From Bradyrhizobiaceae bacterium (GTDB lineage Bacteria; Pseudomonadota; Alphaproteobacteria; Rhizobiales; Xanthobacteraceae): a stretch of DNA of 64,000 bases. This document shows, piece by piece, positions 17,126-25,427 of the stretch; position 1 is the stretch's first letter; every line of letters begins with the position of its first letter. The stretch is taken from NCBI GenBank assembly GCA_020853885.1, contig JADYXZ010000003.1:186001-250000 (forward strand), read 5' to 3'. The notes below the pieces were generated by a model. That model saw only the letters and a program-made list of their open reading frames with translations, ran no database searches and was not told the DNA's origin. Made by a program: the position numbers and the translations under genes.

Positions 17126-18537
17126 TGAACGCGCAGACCCCGGAAATCGCTGGATACGCCACAATCCCCGAGCCCGATCTCGTGTTCGCGGACCGGAAAA
17201 CCCACAAGCATCCGCTGCTTGGGCTCATCAACCACGGTCCCTACGGCATGAGGCTGGGGTCGCCCAGCAAGCTGCGCCTCGCCATCATGGCCCCGTCCAC
17301 GGATTTGAAGCGCCTGAAGGGACTGGTTGCCGAGCTTGAAAGCAAGGTTTCACCGCGCGAGGCAAAGAACTACTACCCCGATTATCCCGGCTTTGAGGCG
17401 CTTTTCCGTATTCCCGTCGCACCACTGGACGAAAGGCTTGTCATTCCTTTTGACGACAGGCTGCATGCCCATGCCGAGAAAAAGGCGAAATACGATCTTG
17501 CGCGCGACCTGTTCCACAACATGTCGCAGCTCAAATCCATGCAGTCGAGCTTCGACGTGGCGCTTATCTATTTGCCGCCGACCTGGGCGGAATGCTTCGA
17601 AGGGGAAAACTTCGACTTCCACGACTACCTGAAGGCCTACTGCGCCCAATCGTATCTGCCGATCCAGATTGTGCGGCAGAACAGTTTTGAACGGACATGC
17701 CGGGCGAATGTCCTTTGGGGCTTGAGCGTCGCCCTCTACGCCAAGGCGGGCGGCGTGCCGTGGAAGCTGAAGTCCTTTGATCGGGCCGAAGCGTTCGTCG
17801 GCATCAGCTATGCGCTCAAGCAGGACCGCTTAGGCAACGTCTACAGCACTTGTTGCAGCCAGGTGTTCGACCCTGACGGCACAGGGTTCCGGTTCGTGGC
17901 CTACGATGCAAAGGAGTTCAGCACCGACGAGCGGCGCAATCCATTCCTGCATTACTACGAGATGCAGTCAGTGCTGACGCGCAGCCTTGAAATCTACCAG
18001 CGCGGCCATTTCGGCCGGGTGCCGGACAAGATCACCATTCACAAAAACACTGAATTCAAGGAAGAAGAAATTCTTGGCGCCCTCGACAGCTTCCGTGAGG
18101 GCACGGAAGTGGAGCTTGTGCAGATCGTCAAGAGCGCAGGATGGACTGGCATACGGTTCGACAACAAGTCGCCGCCTGCGCCCTACAACTATCCTGTCGA
18201 TCGCGGCACATACATTCCGCTCAACGGCAATGAAGCGCTTCTTTGGACGCAGGGGAGCGTGCGCGGCGTTCATGTCGAAAATTCAAGTTGGAACGTCTAC
18301 AAGGAAGGGCCGCTCAAGCCTACGCCGTCTCCCGTGTTGGTTCGCCGTTTCTCAGGCGACGGCGGCTGGCACTCGACTTGTTCCGGCATCCTTGGCCTGA
18401 CAAAGATGGATTGGAACAACAACACGCTCTACAAGAAGCTGCCGGTGACACTGGTCTATTCCAAGGCGTTCGCTGACATCATCCAGCAGAACACGCATCT
18501 CACGGACGACGTGTTTGATTTCCGCTACTTCATGTAA
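17125..18537 (+). CDS. Short prokaryotic Argonaute (MID-PIWI)
   Basis: A 470-residue protein, about the usual size of short pAgos that keep only MID and PIWI domains. The MID-like part contains [12 protein letters not shown] and the region around [14 protein letters not shown]; the PIWI-like part contains [26 protein letters not shown] and a C-terminal hydrophobic end (VFDFRYFM). Short pAgos lack the catalytic tetrad and act as guide-programmed sensors for the partner effector. It starts on ATG 17125, which shares one base with the SIR2-APAZ stop, so the two are made as a pair. Together they form a SPARSA-type abortive defence system. Confidence 0.84.
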   Translation: MNAQTPEIAGYATIPEPDLVFADRKTHKHPLLGLINHGPYGMRLGSPSKLRLAIMAPSTDLKRLKGLVAELESKVSPREAKNYYPDYPGFEALFRIPVAPLDERLVIPFDDRLHAHAEKKAKYDLARDLFHNMSQLKSMQSSFDVALIYLPPTWAECFEGENFDFHDYLKAYCAQSYLPIQIVRQNSFERTCRANVLWGLSVALYAKAGGVPWKLKSFDRAEAFVGISYALKQDRLGNVYSTCCSQVFDPDGTGFRFVAYDAKEFSTDERRNPFLHYYEMQSVLTRSLEIYQRGHFGRVPDKITIHKNTEFKEEEILGALDSFREGTEVELVQIVKSAGWTGIRFDNKSPPAPYNYPVDRGTYIPLNGNEALLWTQGSVRGVHVENSSWNVYKEGPLKPTPSPVLVRRFSGDGGWHSTCSGILGLTKMDWNNNTLYKKLPVTLVYSKAFADIIQQNTHLTDDVFDFRYFM

Positions 18538-18597
18538 GACCGCGCAGGCTTCGTTGCCGGCCGTCCCCGGTCTGTGCCGGGCGCTATAGAACAATTA

Positions 18598-18626
18598 TTG
18601 AACGCGTTCAAAATTCCTGATAAAAA
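18598..18626 (+). promoter_or_regulatory. tRNA-Gly promoter with palindromic -35 region
   Basis: TTGAAC at 18598-18603 and TAAAAA at 18621-18626 are 17 bases apart and end ten bases before the tRNA. The -35 lies inside a perfect 14-base palindrome TTGAACGCGTTCAA (18598-18611), which may be an operator. The call is by motif and spacing; a palindrome in this place is unusual for a tRNA promoter. Confidence 0.45.
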
Positions 18627-18636
18627 TCAGTCTCAT

Positions 18637-18710
18637 GCGGGTGTAGCTTAGTGGTAAAGCTCCAGCCTTCCAAGCTGGCTATGTGGGTTCGATTCCCATC
18701 ACCCGCTCCA
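18637..18710 (+). tRNA. tRNA-Gly (anticodon UCC)
   Basis: A complete cloverleaf: acceptor GCGGGTG / CACCCGC, D arm with AGTGGTAA, anticodon stem CCAGC/GCTGG with loop CTTCCAA (anticodon TCC), a five-base variable loop, T arm GTGGG-TTCGATT-CCCAT, discriminator T and an encoded CCA. No disturbed conserved position is seen. It lies inside the accessory region, between the Argonaute pair and an excisionase-like gene, and may be carried as cargo or may mark a further integration boundary. Confidence 0.93.
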
Positions 18711-18760
18711 GCGACCATCACCCACGCTTCTCTTCAAACAACTTCCGTATTTGGACGTGC

Positions 18761-19141
18761 ATGAAACATTTTCTGCTCCGGAATCTAAGTGACCTTGCGT
18801 CGAAGCGTGCAATCACAATGCGCGAGGAAGCCCAGCTATGGGACATACTCGCGCGCGATTTGAAAAGGGAAGCGGGCCGGTTGGAGGAAGCACCCGTCAG
18901 CCGCGTTTTGCGCGCCGCTCCTCCGGTGTCATCGCCCGAAGCGGACGAAACGAAAGACGAGAAGCTGTTCGTTCGCATACCCGAGGCGGCGCAAATGATG
19001 GGTATCGGTCGCAGTTCGCTCTACAAGGAGATCGCCTTATCACGCATCCGGGTCCGCAAGGCCGGTCGGATAAGCCTGATTGCAGTCGCGGATATTCATG
19101 CGTGGTTCGAAAACCTGCCGGAAAGCGCCCGTCGGCCATAA
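18761..19141 (+). CDS. Excisionase-like helix-turn-helix protein
   Basis: A 126-residue protein with a C-terminal MerR/excisionase-type domain (residues about 72-120): FVRIPEAAQMMGIGRSSLYK, then RIRVRKAGRISLIAVADIHAWF, the pattern of PF12728 proteins. The N-terminus is charged and helical. I start at ATG 18761; the frame is open back into the tRNA-Gly but that cannot be coding. Proteins of this kind act as recombination directionality factors or small regulators of mobile elements. Its position about 1.6 kb from the right attachment site fits such a role, although the integrase is not in the window. Confidence 0.65.
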   Translation: MKHFLLRNLSDLASKRAITMREEAQLWDILARDLKREAGRLEEAPVSRVLRAAPPVSSPEADETKDEKLFVRIPEAAQMMGIGRSSLYKEIALSRIRVRKAGRISLIAVADIHAWFENLPESARRP

Positions 19142-19223
19142 GAACACCAATGGTGCTCCGCTTGAACACGCTCTATGAGCGCCAAGCATTCGCATTCTTG
19201 CGCGCAAATTTCCATTGCACCGC

Positions 19224-19302
19224 TCGCCGGAAGCAGTCGGTCCCGCGTCCCGCCTGACGGCGGCGCTATGCTGACGCTCCTGCGGCTGCCTTGTTTACCG
19301 GT
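19224..19302. repeat. Diverged direct repeat, copy B
   Basis: Same orientation and word order as 4258-4345: TCGCCGGAAGCAGTCGG, GGCGGCGCTATGCTGA, CTCCTGCGGCTGCCTTG, TTTACCGG. It lies in the gene-free stretch 19142-19448 before the nuclease candidate. The rest of that stretch contains a pyrimidine-rich run and an A+T-richer segment that may hold the promoter of the next gene; I see no further gene in it. Confidence 0.65.
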
Positions 19303-19448
19303 CTCGCGGCTGGCGAATTAGCTTTGCTGGCGCTTCGCCTGATACGCCCTTGCTTTTTTTCGTATTCGTTTCAGCAAGCTAAAGCAGGAGGCCAAGCAGT
19401 GTCGCAATTCAGTGTGCCCATTGCCCGTGCTTCCGCTATTCTATCCAC

Positions 19449-20642
19449 ATGCTGTTCGAGGATAAACAACGCACGCGCACAGCGCCAAAAAGACCCGGCG
19501 AAGACGACTATTCATTTTATGATTCGTCGGCCCGTGATGAGTTTCAGGTCTACCGCAACCTTGTGAACGGCTGGATTGCGGAACTACCGGAGGACGAACG
19601 GGCAGAGATGATTGCGCGTCTCAAGAAGAATGACAGCCTCGGATACCAGGCTGCGCTTGCCGAACTCACCATCCACGCAGCGCTCGTCCGGCAGGGATAT
19701 TCGGTGGAAGTGCATCCGGCCTGTGAGCATCCGACCCGAAAGCCTGATTTTCTCGCCAGGGATTCGGACGACAATCCAGTGGCCTATGTCGAGGTGACGA
19801 CGTTCGGTCCGGCGCAAGAACACGTCACGCAATCAAACCGCGAGGCGACAATATACAACGCGATCGACAAGGCAAAAGTCCCGGCGGGCTTTCGATTCAC
19901 ATATGACGTAGTGACCTACGGGCAGAGCAGTCCCAATGCTGGCAAGCTGTGCAAGGAAATTGAAGAATGGGCGGTAGCATCCCAGCAGGATAATCCGGAA
20001 GTTGTGCCGACCAAGGTTTTCGAGGCGGATGACTGGAAAATAGAAATTGGCCTCATGGGCGGATTCAAGAAGGACGTGCAAGTCGAACGCGCAATCGGCG
20101 GCGCGATGGGCGATGTCCGCATTGTAAGTGCCGAAACCGAAATCCGCGAAGCTTTGAAGAAGAAGGGCAGCCGATATGGCACTTTCAAGGCCCCTTACGT
20201 CGTCGTTGTGGTGGACTGCAAGGACGAACTGACGGGCGGCGACAGGAATGCGGAATCACTAATCGATGCGGCCTTCGGGACTGTGGTGACACAGGTCACG
20301 ACGTTTGCTTCAGGCGATTATGAGACGAAGGAGGTCCGGAAGGATGACGGATATTGGGGGCATATCAACACGCCGCGTCATCAGAATGTCAGCGCCGCCA
20401 TTCTGCTCCCGAAACCTCATTTGTGGGATTTGCGGACCGACAGGTGGCAACCGCTTCTCTTGAAGAACCCAACGGCAACGAACCCTCTGCCGGACGGCTT
20501 GCTCCCATTGCCCGGTTATCAGTTCGACGCAGCCAAGGACGCGTTCGTGAAAGTGGAGGGTACGAGGCTTGCCGATATCCTCGGCTTGCCGGCGCCGTGG
20601 CCCCCCGAAGAGGACGACGCGGAAGTGCCAAAGCAGAATTAG
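19449..20642 (+). CDS. PD-(D/E)XK-like nuclease candidate, unknown family
   Basis: A 397-residue protein. Residues about 60-120 look like a restriction-nuclease core: LGYQAALAELTIHAALVRQG (helix with Glu), then KPDFLARDS and AYVEVTTFG, which places an Asp and a Glu in the PD-(D/E)xK arrangement with Thr in place of Lys. The middle and C-terminal parts (KAPYVVVVVDCKDEL, about 256-270) show no recognisable domain. It stands alone beside the right attachment site, the kind of position that often holds stand-alone defence nucleases. No strong ribosome site precedes ATG 19449. Function inferred, low certainty. Confidence 0.55.
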   Translation: MLFEDKQRTRTAPKRPGEDDYSFYDSSARDEFQVYRNLVNGWIAELPEDERAEMIARLKKNDSLGYQAALAELTIHAALVRQGYSVEVHPACEHPTRKPDFLARDSDDNPVAYVEVTTFGPAQEHVTQSNREATIYNAIDKAKVPAGFRFTYDVVTYGQSSPNAGKLCKEIEEWAVASQQDNPEVVPTKVFEADDWKIEIGLMGGFKKDVQVERAIGGAMGDVRIVSAETEIREALKKKGSRYGTFKAPYVVVVVDCKDELTGGDRNAESLIDAAFGTVVTQVTTFASGDYETKEVRKDDGYWGHINTPRHQNVSAAILLPKPHLWDLRTDRWQPLLLKNPTATNPLPDGLLPLPGYQFDAAKDAFVKVEGTRLADILGLPAPWPPEEDDAEVPKQN

Positions 20643-20675
20643 TAGTTTGGAAACCCGCCTATGCGATCTATGCTG

Positions 20676-20737
20676 TTACACAGACAGGCTGATTCCTTCG
20701 CGGAAATCGGCCATTTTTTTACACAGAATTTTACACA
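20676..20737. promoter_or_regulatory. TTACACA repeats, candidate integrase or excisionase arm sites
   Basis: Three direct copies of TTACACA lie at 20676-20682, 20719-20725 and 20731-20737, within 125 bases of the tRNA-Leu fragment and just inside the element. Tyrosine integrases of tRNA-targeting elements bind short direct arm-type repeats at this distance from the core site. The surrounding DNA is clearly more A+T-rich than its neighbours. The integrase itself is not visible, so the role is inferred. Confidence 0.5.
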
Positions 20738-20797
20738 TAAAAATCGAAAATCGGAAATTTGCTAATGAAGTCAATCTATTGTCATTAGACCAAAAAT

Positions 20798-20855
20798 ACT
20801 TAAAATCCCTGGGAGGGAAACCTCCGTGCAGGTTCGATTCCTGCCGTCGGCACCA
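20798..20855 (+). other. Right attachment site: 3' fragment of tRNA-Leu(UAA)
   Basis: From the anticodon loop on, this is a normal tRNA-Leu: CTTAAAA loop (anticodon TAA), stem TCCCT, long variable arm GGGAGGGAAACCTCC, T arm GCAGG-TTCGATT-CCTGC, acceptor strand CGTCGGC, A and CCA (20853-20855). The bases before the loop (CAAAAATA) cannot form the 5' half of the anticodon stem, so the 5' half of the tRNA is missing. This is the classic scar of integration into a tRNA gene, with the crossover in or near the anticodon loop. Chromosomal genes follow at once. Confidence 0.86.
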
Positions 20856-20890
20856 TTTGGGAGGCCCTCTGAGGACGGCCTGCCGGCCGC

Positions 20891-21388
20891 TCAGCGCATG
20901 CAGTTCGTCCGAACCAGCACGGTCATCGGGTCCAGCCCGAACTCGCCCGCAAGGCTTTTGCCGAACAGCTCGAGCCACCGCGCCTGCGCCCGGTAGGCGG
21001 GTTTCTCGCGCTCGCCCGCGCAGTCGAACGCGAGGCGGCCGACGTTTTGCAGGTGGTGAACCAGCTCGTGCACGAGCACGGAGACTTCGGCGGGCGTCGT
21101 GCCGGTCCACCCCTGCGGCAGATAGATGGTGCGGCCGACGTCATCGTAGATCGCGAAGACGTCATGCCCGATCTCGGGCAACGCCTGCGATCCGGCCTCG
21201 GCGGCGACCCGATCGAGTTGCGCCGCCCCGATCCGGCTGTAGCGCACCTCCGCCATCTTCGCCGCCGACACCATCTCGATTCTGGGATGATCGTAGATCG
21301 GCGGCAGGTCCAGATTGGCCGACAACCAGGTCACGAGCACTGTCAGCAGGGCTTCCACGACTCTGCTCCCGTGGATTGCGGGAAGCAT
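20891..21388 (-). CDS. DUF6647-like zinc-peptidase-fold protein
   Basis: A 165-residue protein with a hydrophobic N-terminus (VVEALLTVLVTWLSANL, about residues 10-26) that may be a signal peptide or anchor. A HELVHHLQ zinc-binding motif lies at 107-114. Conserved tryptophan and cysteine residues follow (WLELFG, NCMR at the end). It resembles small secreted proteins of alphaproteobacteria annotated as DUF6647. It is the first chromosomal gene after the element and points toward it. Confidence 0.6.
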   Translation of the reverse strand: MLPAIHGSRVVEALLTVLVTWLSANLDLPPIYDHPRIEMVSAAKMAEVRYSRIGAAQLDRVAAEAGSQALPEIGHDVFAIYDDVGRTIYLPQGWTGTTPAEVSVLVHELVHHLQNVGRLAFDCAGEREKPAYRAQARWLELFGKSLAGEFGLDPMTVLVRTNCMR

Positions 21389-21505
21389 GCGTCCGAGGCG
21401 CGCCCGCTGCTTTACGAACTCCTTGTCTTTTTCTTAAGATGGCATTGTGAACTGGACATCGGAGGGTTTGCGCCGTCATTAGATGGGACAACGGGAGCGT
21501 GACGG

Positions 21506-23557
21506 TTGAACTATCGGTTCGACAATTACACCCTTGATGCCGACCGCCGCGAACTCTGCCGCGGGACACAGATCATTTCCGTCGAACCGCAAGTGTTCGA
21601 TCTCCTACTCTACCTCATTCAGAACCGGAACCGCGTGGTCAGCAAGGACGACCTGATCGCCGCGGTGTGGGGCGGGCGGATCGTTTCCGATTCCGCGCTC
21701 ACTATGCGGATCAACGCGGCCCGCACGGTGATCGGGGATAACGGAAAAGCGCAGGCGCTCATCAGGACATTTCCGCGAAAAGGCTTCCGGTTCATCGGCG
21801 GCGTGCGCGAAGAAGCGGGCGGTTCGAGCCGTTCAGCCGGTACCGGCGAGGGCGGCGTGCCTTCGATCGTGCGGGCCGAAGCCCGCGCATTCTGCGTACT
21901 GATGGGCGAGGATGACGGCGCGACGGCCGGCGTCCTCCGCCGCGGCCGCGAGGTGATCGTCTCCAGCTTCGAGACACACGGAGCAAAGCTCCTGCAGACG
22001 CCGGGAAGCACGATTATGGCGGTTTTCCCCGAAGTCCCGCGCGCCGTATCGGCGGCCGCCGATGCGCGAAACACGCTTGCAGAAATGAACCAGGCCCTCC
22101 CGCGCGAACAACGAGTTCGCTATCGCTTTGGAATCGCGGCCGGCGAATTCCAGGAAGGAGTGGAAGGCGTCGGCGGACCGGCGGCGGAACGCGCCGCGGC
22201 GCTCTGCGTTTCCGCGAAACCCGACTCCATCCGGATGAGCGAGAGCGCGCAGGTATTGTTGCCTGTCGATCCCGCATTCACGACCACGAAGCTCGATGCC
22301 GGCAGCCACGAGTTGAACGACGGCGGTACGGCGGGCCCGGCGGGCTTTCCGGCACAATTGCAGCTTCTCGATCCGCCGCTGCCGAACCGGCCCTCGATCG
22401 TCCTGCTTCCGTTCAAGGCCGCGGGCGAAGAAAGCGAAGCGCTGTCCGAAGGCCTGCGTCTCGACATCCAGAACGCCCTCACCAAGATGTCCGGCATATT
22501 TCTCATTGCCGCGGGCAGCGCCAACGCGATGCGGGGCTGGTCCGGCGTGGAGGCGGCAGCGCATGTCGGGGTGCGCTATGCGCTGGAAGGAAGCGTGCAG
22601 CGATCGGACGATCAGGTGCGCGTGAACGTGCAGCTTACCGATTCCGCATTCGGAACGGTGCTGTGGTCGGAGCGATACGATTCCGATCTTGATCGGAATT
22701 TCGCCCTGCAGGACGAGATCACCGGCCGGATCGTCACCGCTCTCGACATCAAGCTGGCAAGCGGAGAGCAGGCCCGCGTCTGGCACAAATGTCTTTCGGA
22801 TCCCAATGCGCGCGAATGCTTCTATCGGGGCGTGCAGGCGTTTATCCGGATGAATCGCGAGTCGATCGCCAGCGCGCGCGTTTTCTTCGAGCGGCTGATC
22901 GAGATCGCGCCCGATTCGCCATTCGGTCCGACCTGGCTCGCACTTTGTCTATGGTTCGAAGCAACCCGCGGGTGGGCCGCCGATCCGCGCGAAGCGTGCG
23001 AGCAGGCCGGAATATGGGCAGAACGCGCGGTCGGCATGGAAGACGCCGATGGCCAGGCGCATACCGTGCTCGGCAACGTCCGCCTTTTGCAACGGCGATT
23101 CGACGAGGCGCTTGCCGTCGCCCACGAGGCCCTTGAAATCCGGCCGGGCTGTGCAAACGCCAACGGCTTTCTTGCAAATGTGTTGTTGTATTGCGGCGAG
23201 CCGCAGAAGGCCGTCGTACATGCAAGGCGGGCGATTCGTTTCATGCCCATCTATCCGCCCTGGTTCGTCGAAATTCTCGCCGCCTCCTATCGTGACGCGG
23301 GAATGCTCGATCTCAGCGTCATTGCGGCGCGCGAGATCTTGCGCGTCATGCCGACAACCGTTCAGGGACGCCTCATCCTTGCAAGCGCGGTTGCTCGCAG
23401 CGACTGGCTTGCCGACGCCCGCCGTATCGCGCGTGAGGTTCGCGAACTGGACGCCGACTTCACGCTCGGGCGATGGGTGCCGTCGCAACCCTATCGCGAT
23501 GCGAACATGCTGGCGGGCGTTGTTGACGATCTCCGGAAGGCCGGAATTCCCGGCTAG
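21506..23557 (+). CDS. Winged-helix transcriptional regulator with degenerate cyclase, TolB-like and TPR regions
   Basis: A 683-residue protein. Residues 1-100 form an OmpR/CadC-type winged helix (QVFDLLLYLIQNRNRVVSKDDL, FPRKGFRFIG). Residues about 125-265 have the outline of a class III nucleotide cyclase domain (YRFGIAAGEF, GGPAAERAAALC) but no metal-binding Asp pair is evident, so it is probably inactive. Residues about 295-410 resemble the TolB-like domain found in such regulators, and 430-683 form TPR-like helices. The start is TTG 21506 with GGGAG eight bases upstream. No membrane helix is seen. It is divergent from the DUF6647-like gene. Confidence 0.76.
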   Translation: MNYRFDNYTLDADRRELCRGTQIISVEPQVFDLLLYLIQNRNRVVSKDDLIAAVWGGRIVSDSALTMRINAARTVIGDNGKAQALIRTFPRKGFRFIGGVREEAGGSSRSAGTGEGGVPSIVRAEARAFCVLMGEDDGATAGVLRRGREVIVSSFETHGAKLLQTPGSTIMAVFPEVPRAVSAAADARNTLAEMNQALPREQRVRYRFGIAAGEFQEGVEGVGGPAAERAAALCVSAKPDSIRMSESAQVLLPVDPAFTTTKLDAGSHELNDGGTAGPAGFPAQLQLLDPPLPNRPSIVLLPFKAAGEESEALSEGLRLDIQNALTKMSGIFLIAAGSANAMRGWSGVEAAAHVGVRYALEGSVQRSDDQVRVNVQLTDSAFGTVLWSERYDSDLDRNFALQDEITGRIVTALDIKLASGEQARVWHKCLSDPNARECFYRGVQAFIRMNRESIASARVFFERLIEIAPDSPFGPTWLALCLWFEATRGWAADPREACEQAGIWAERAVGMEDADGQAHTVLGNVRLLQRRFDEALAVAHEALEIRPGCANANGFLANVLLYCGEPQKAVVHARRAIRFMPIYPPWFVEILAASYRDAGMLDLSVIAAREILRVMPTTVQGRLILASAVARSDWLADARRIAREVRELDADFTLGRWVPSQPYRDANMLAGVVDDLRKAGIPG

Positions 23558-23743
23558 GCCTGAAATCCTGCTGGAAGCGCCGACCGCCGCCGAAAAGCGC
23601 GATCGGGCCGAGGCAAGTCCTTGCGTAAGTTTAATAATCTGGGATGTGGTTGCGGGTAACCGCTCCGCAACCAGTACTAGGGTACTACGGCGCCGGGAGA
23701 CGGGTGCCGGGAAATCCCGGGCGCACCCTTGGCGGTTTCGAAC

Positions 23744-24796
23744 ATGCACCGGGCGACGGTCATTTCGGACTCACCGGAGCGCGCGCGCGAGGTCGCGTCG
23801 CGGCTGGCCGACTTTTTTCGCGCGGACCCGTTCAGCTTACAGGAACTGCCCGATGCCGCGCCCAGCGCGTGCACGCTTATCGACATTCGCCTGCGTGATC
23901 CCTCGCAATTCTTCGAACTGCGGCGCTGGCTGAAGCGACGTCCGGAGAACGGGCACGTGGTTTTCGGAATCGACCGCGACTCGCGCCTGCAGGCCGTGCA
24001 GGCCTATGCGATCGGCGCGACCGGCCTGTTGCCGCGGCCGGTCGACGGCAAGCTTCTCGCGCTGATGCTCGCGGACAAAGTTACGTCTGCCGGAGAGGCC
24101 GCGGGCGATCCGGACGAACAATCCGCCGGCGTGCTCGCCGGCATGAATGCGCTGCAGAGCATTTTCGCCGCCGCACTCGCCGGCGAGCCGCTCAACACGG
24201 AATCGCTCAGCGCGGCGAGCCAGACGGTGGTCGCCAGCATCGAGGAGCAGGGGCTCGCGGACTGGCTCGATCTCGTACGCAAGCACCACAGCCAGACCTA
24301 TCAGCACTGCCTGATCGTCACGGCGGTGGCGGTCTCGTTCGGCCGGCTGCTCGGATTCAGCAGTGCGGACAAGCGCCGTCTTGCGACCGCCGGTCTTCTG
24401 CACGACATCGGCAAGGCGCGCATCCCGCTCGATATCCTCGAAAAGCCCGCGCGGCTGAACGAGGAGGAGCTTGCGGTCATGCGGCAGCACCCGCTGCTCG
24501 GGCTTGACGCGTTGAAGGACGTGCCGGGGCTGCAGCCGGAGATGCTCGACATGGTCGTGCATCACCACGAGTATCTCGACGGCTCGGGCTATCCGCACGG
24601 ATTGCAGGCGAACGAAATCTCCGACCTCGTACGCACCATGACGATCTCCGATATCTATGGCGCGCTGCTCGAGCGCCGTTCCTACAAGCCGCCGTTGTCG
24701 AGCGCCGACGCCTATCAGATGCTGCAGGACATGGGATCGAAGCTCGACAAAGATCTCGTGCGCGAGTTCCGCGCGGTGACGCGCATTCACAATTGA
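23744..24796 (+). CDS. HD-GYP domain cyclic-di-GMP phosphodiesterase
   Basis: A 350-residue protein. Residues 1-110 resemble a degenerate receiver domain without a clear phosphoacceptor context (TVISDSPERAREV, IGATGLLPRPVDG). The HD-GYP domain has HDIGK at about 220-224 and HHHEYLDGSGYP at about 273-284, intact metal and GYP motifs. The predicted activity is hydrolysis of c-di-GMP, linked to motility and biofilm control. I start at ATG 23744; a TTG at 23729 is also possible and neither has a strong ribosome site. Confidence 0.84.
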   Translation: MHRATVISDSPERAREVASRLADFFRADPFSLQELPDAAPSACTLIDIRLRDPSQFFELRRWLKRRPENGHVVFGIDRDSRLQAVQAYAIGATGLLPRPVDGKLLALMLADKVTSAGEAAGDPDEQSAGVLAGMNALQSIFAAALAGEPLNTESLSAASQTVVASIEEQGLADWLDLVRKHHSQTYQHCLIVTAVAVSFGRLLGFSSADKRRLATAGLLHDIGKARIPLDILEKPARLNEEELAVMRQHPLLGLDALKDVPGLQPEMLDMVVHHHEYLDGSGYPHGLQANEISDLVRTMTISDIYGALLERRSYKPPLSSADAYQMLQDMGSKLDKDLVREFRAVTRIHN

Positions 24797-24817
24797 CGTG
24801 CAGGCGGCCTACGGCCG

Positions 24818-25300
24818 TTAGATCGCCATCGGCCGGAACCGGCGCGCGGCCAGAATCGCCAGCATTAGGAAGATCACCGTTGCGACGAGCTCGGCGATGG
24901 CGAAAGCGGGCTCGGTCTGCGTAGGCGCAAGCGCGTGGAGCGCGGGCACCTTCGCGAAAGCCTGCGCGATCAGGACGAAGATCAGGAAATAGACCGCGAC
25001 GACGACACTCGCGGCATAGAGCCAGCGCCAGGGGCCGGCGAGCCGGAAGACGTAGCGCGCAAGGATCGCGATCACCAGCACGATCAGCGAAAACACGCCG
25101 ATCCAGTGCGACGGCCCGAAGGCCGCCGATTGAAAGCCGAAGCCGGTCACGCTCGTGGCGACGGCGCTGACGAAGAAGATTGTCGTCCAGTTGTCTGCGC
25201 GCCTCGAGATGAACAGGGCGTAGAGCACGACAAGCCCTGAAGCGATGCCGACGAAACTCAGCAGCGTGTGAATCCACCCATAAGCCGTCAGTCCGTACAT
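24818..25300 (-). CDS. Hypothetical inner-membrane protein
   Basis: A 160-residue protein from ATG 25300, made almost wholly of membrane segments: about residues 8-32, 42-60, 66-86, 93-115 and 135-155. I recognise no catalytic motif. It resembles small DUF-type membrane proteins common in Hyphomicrobiales. It is convergent with the HD-GYP gene and divergent from the hydratase-type gene at 25428. Confidence 0.72.
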   Translation of the reverse strand: MYGLTAYGWIHTLLSFVGIASGLVVLYALFISRRADNWTTIFFVSAVATSVTGFGFQSAAFGPSHWIGVFSLIVLVIAILARYVFRLAGPWRWLYAASVVVAVYFLIFVLIAQAFAKVPALHALAPTQTEPAFAIAELVATVIFLMLAILAARRFRPMAI

Positions 25301-25427
25301 GGCGACTTCTCCCCTTGACCGTATTCGAGCGGGCGCCTCTTCGTTTGAAGTTAGCAGTCCGTCGGGGGAAAGACTCATGCCGAATTCGTGTATGAAGGGC
25401 GGGGAACCGCTCGAGGGAGGTGTGGGA

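Larger units (their letters stand above)
1..20855. mobile_element. Integrated mobilizable element with defence-gene cargo (left end outside window)
   Basis: A mobilization module (coupling protein, probable oriT, MobC, relaxase) sits at the left and a truncated tRNA-Leu 3' end marks the right end at 20798-20855. Everything between is accessory: a QueC-like operon, Fic plus type IIG R-M, SIR2/short Argonaute, a nuclease candidate and several unknown genes. No integrase, replication gene or type IV secretion gene other than the coupling protein is visible, so it looks mobilizable rather than self-transmissible within this window. The + orientation of the tRNA fragment predicts that the intact tRNA-Leu lies to the left of position 1. 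The right boundary is seen in the sequence; the left extent and the integrase are inferred. Confidence 0.85.

Noticed and set aside
18683-18760. N-terminal extension of the excisionase-like gene into tRNA-Gly
   Set aside because: The frame overlaps the tRNA body; the ATG at 18761 is the first sensible start.
23675-23700. AGTAC-TAGG-GTACT inverted repeat upstream of the HD-GYP gene as an operator
   Set aside because: The arms are only five bases and no second copy or clear promoter supports it.
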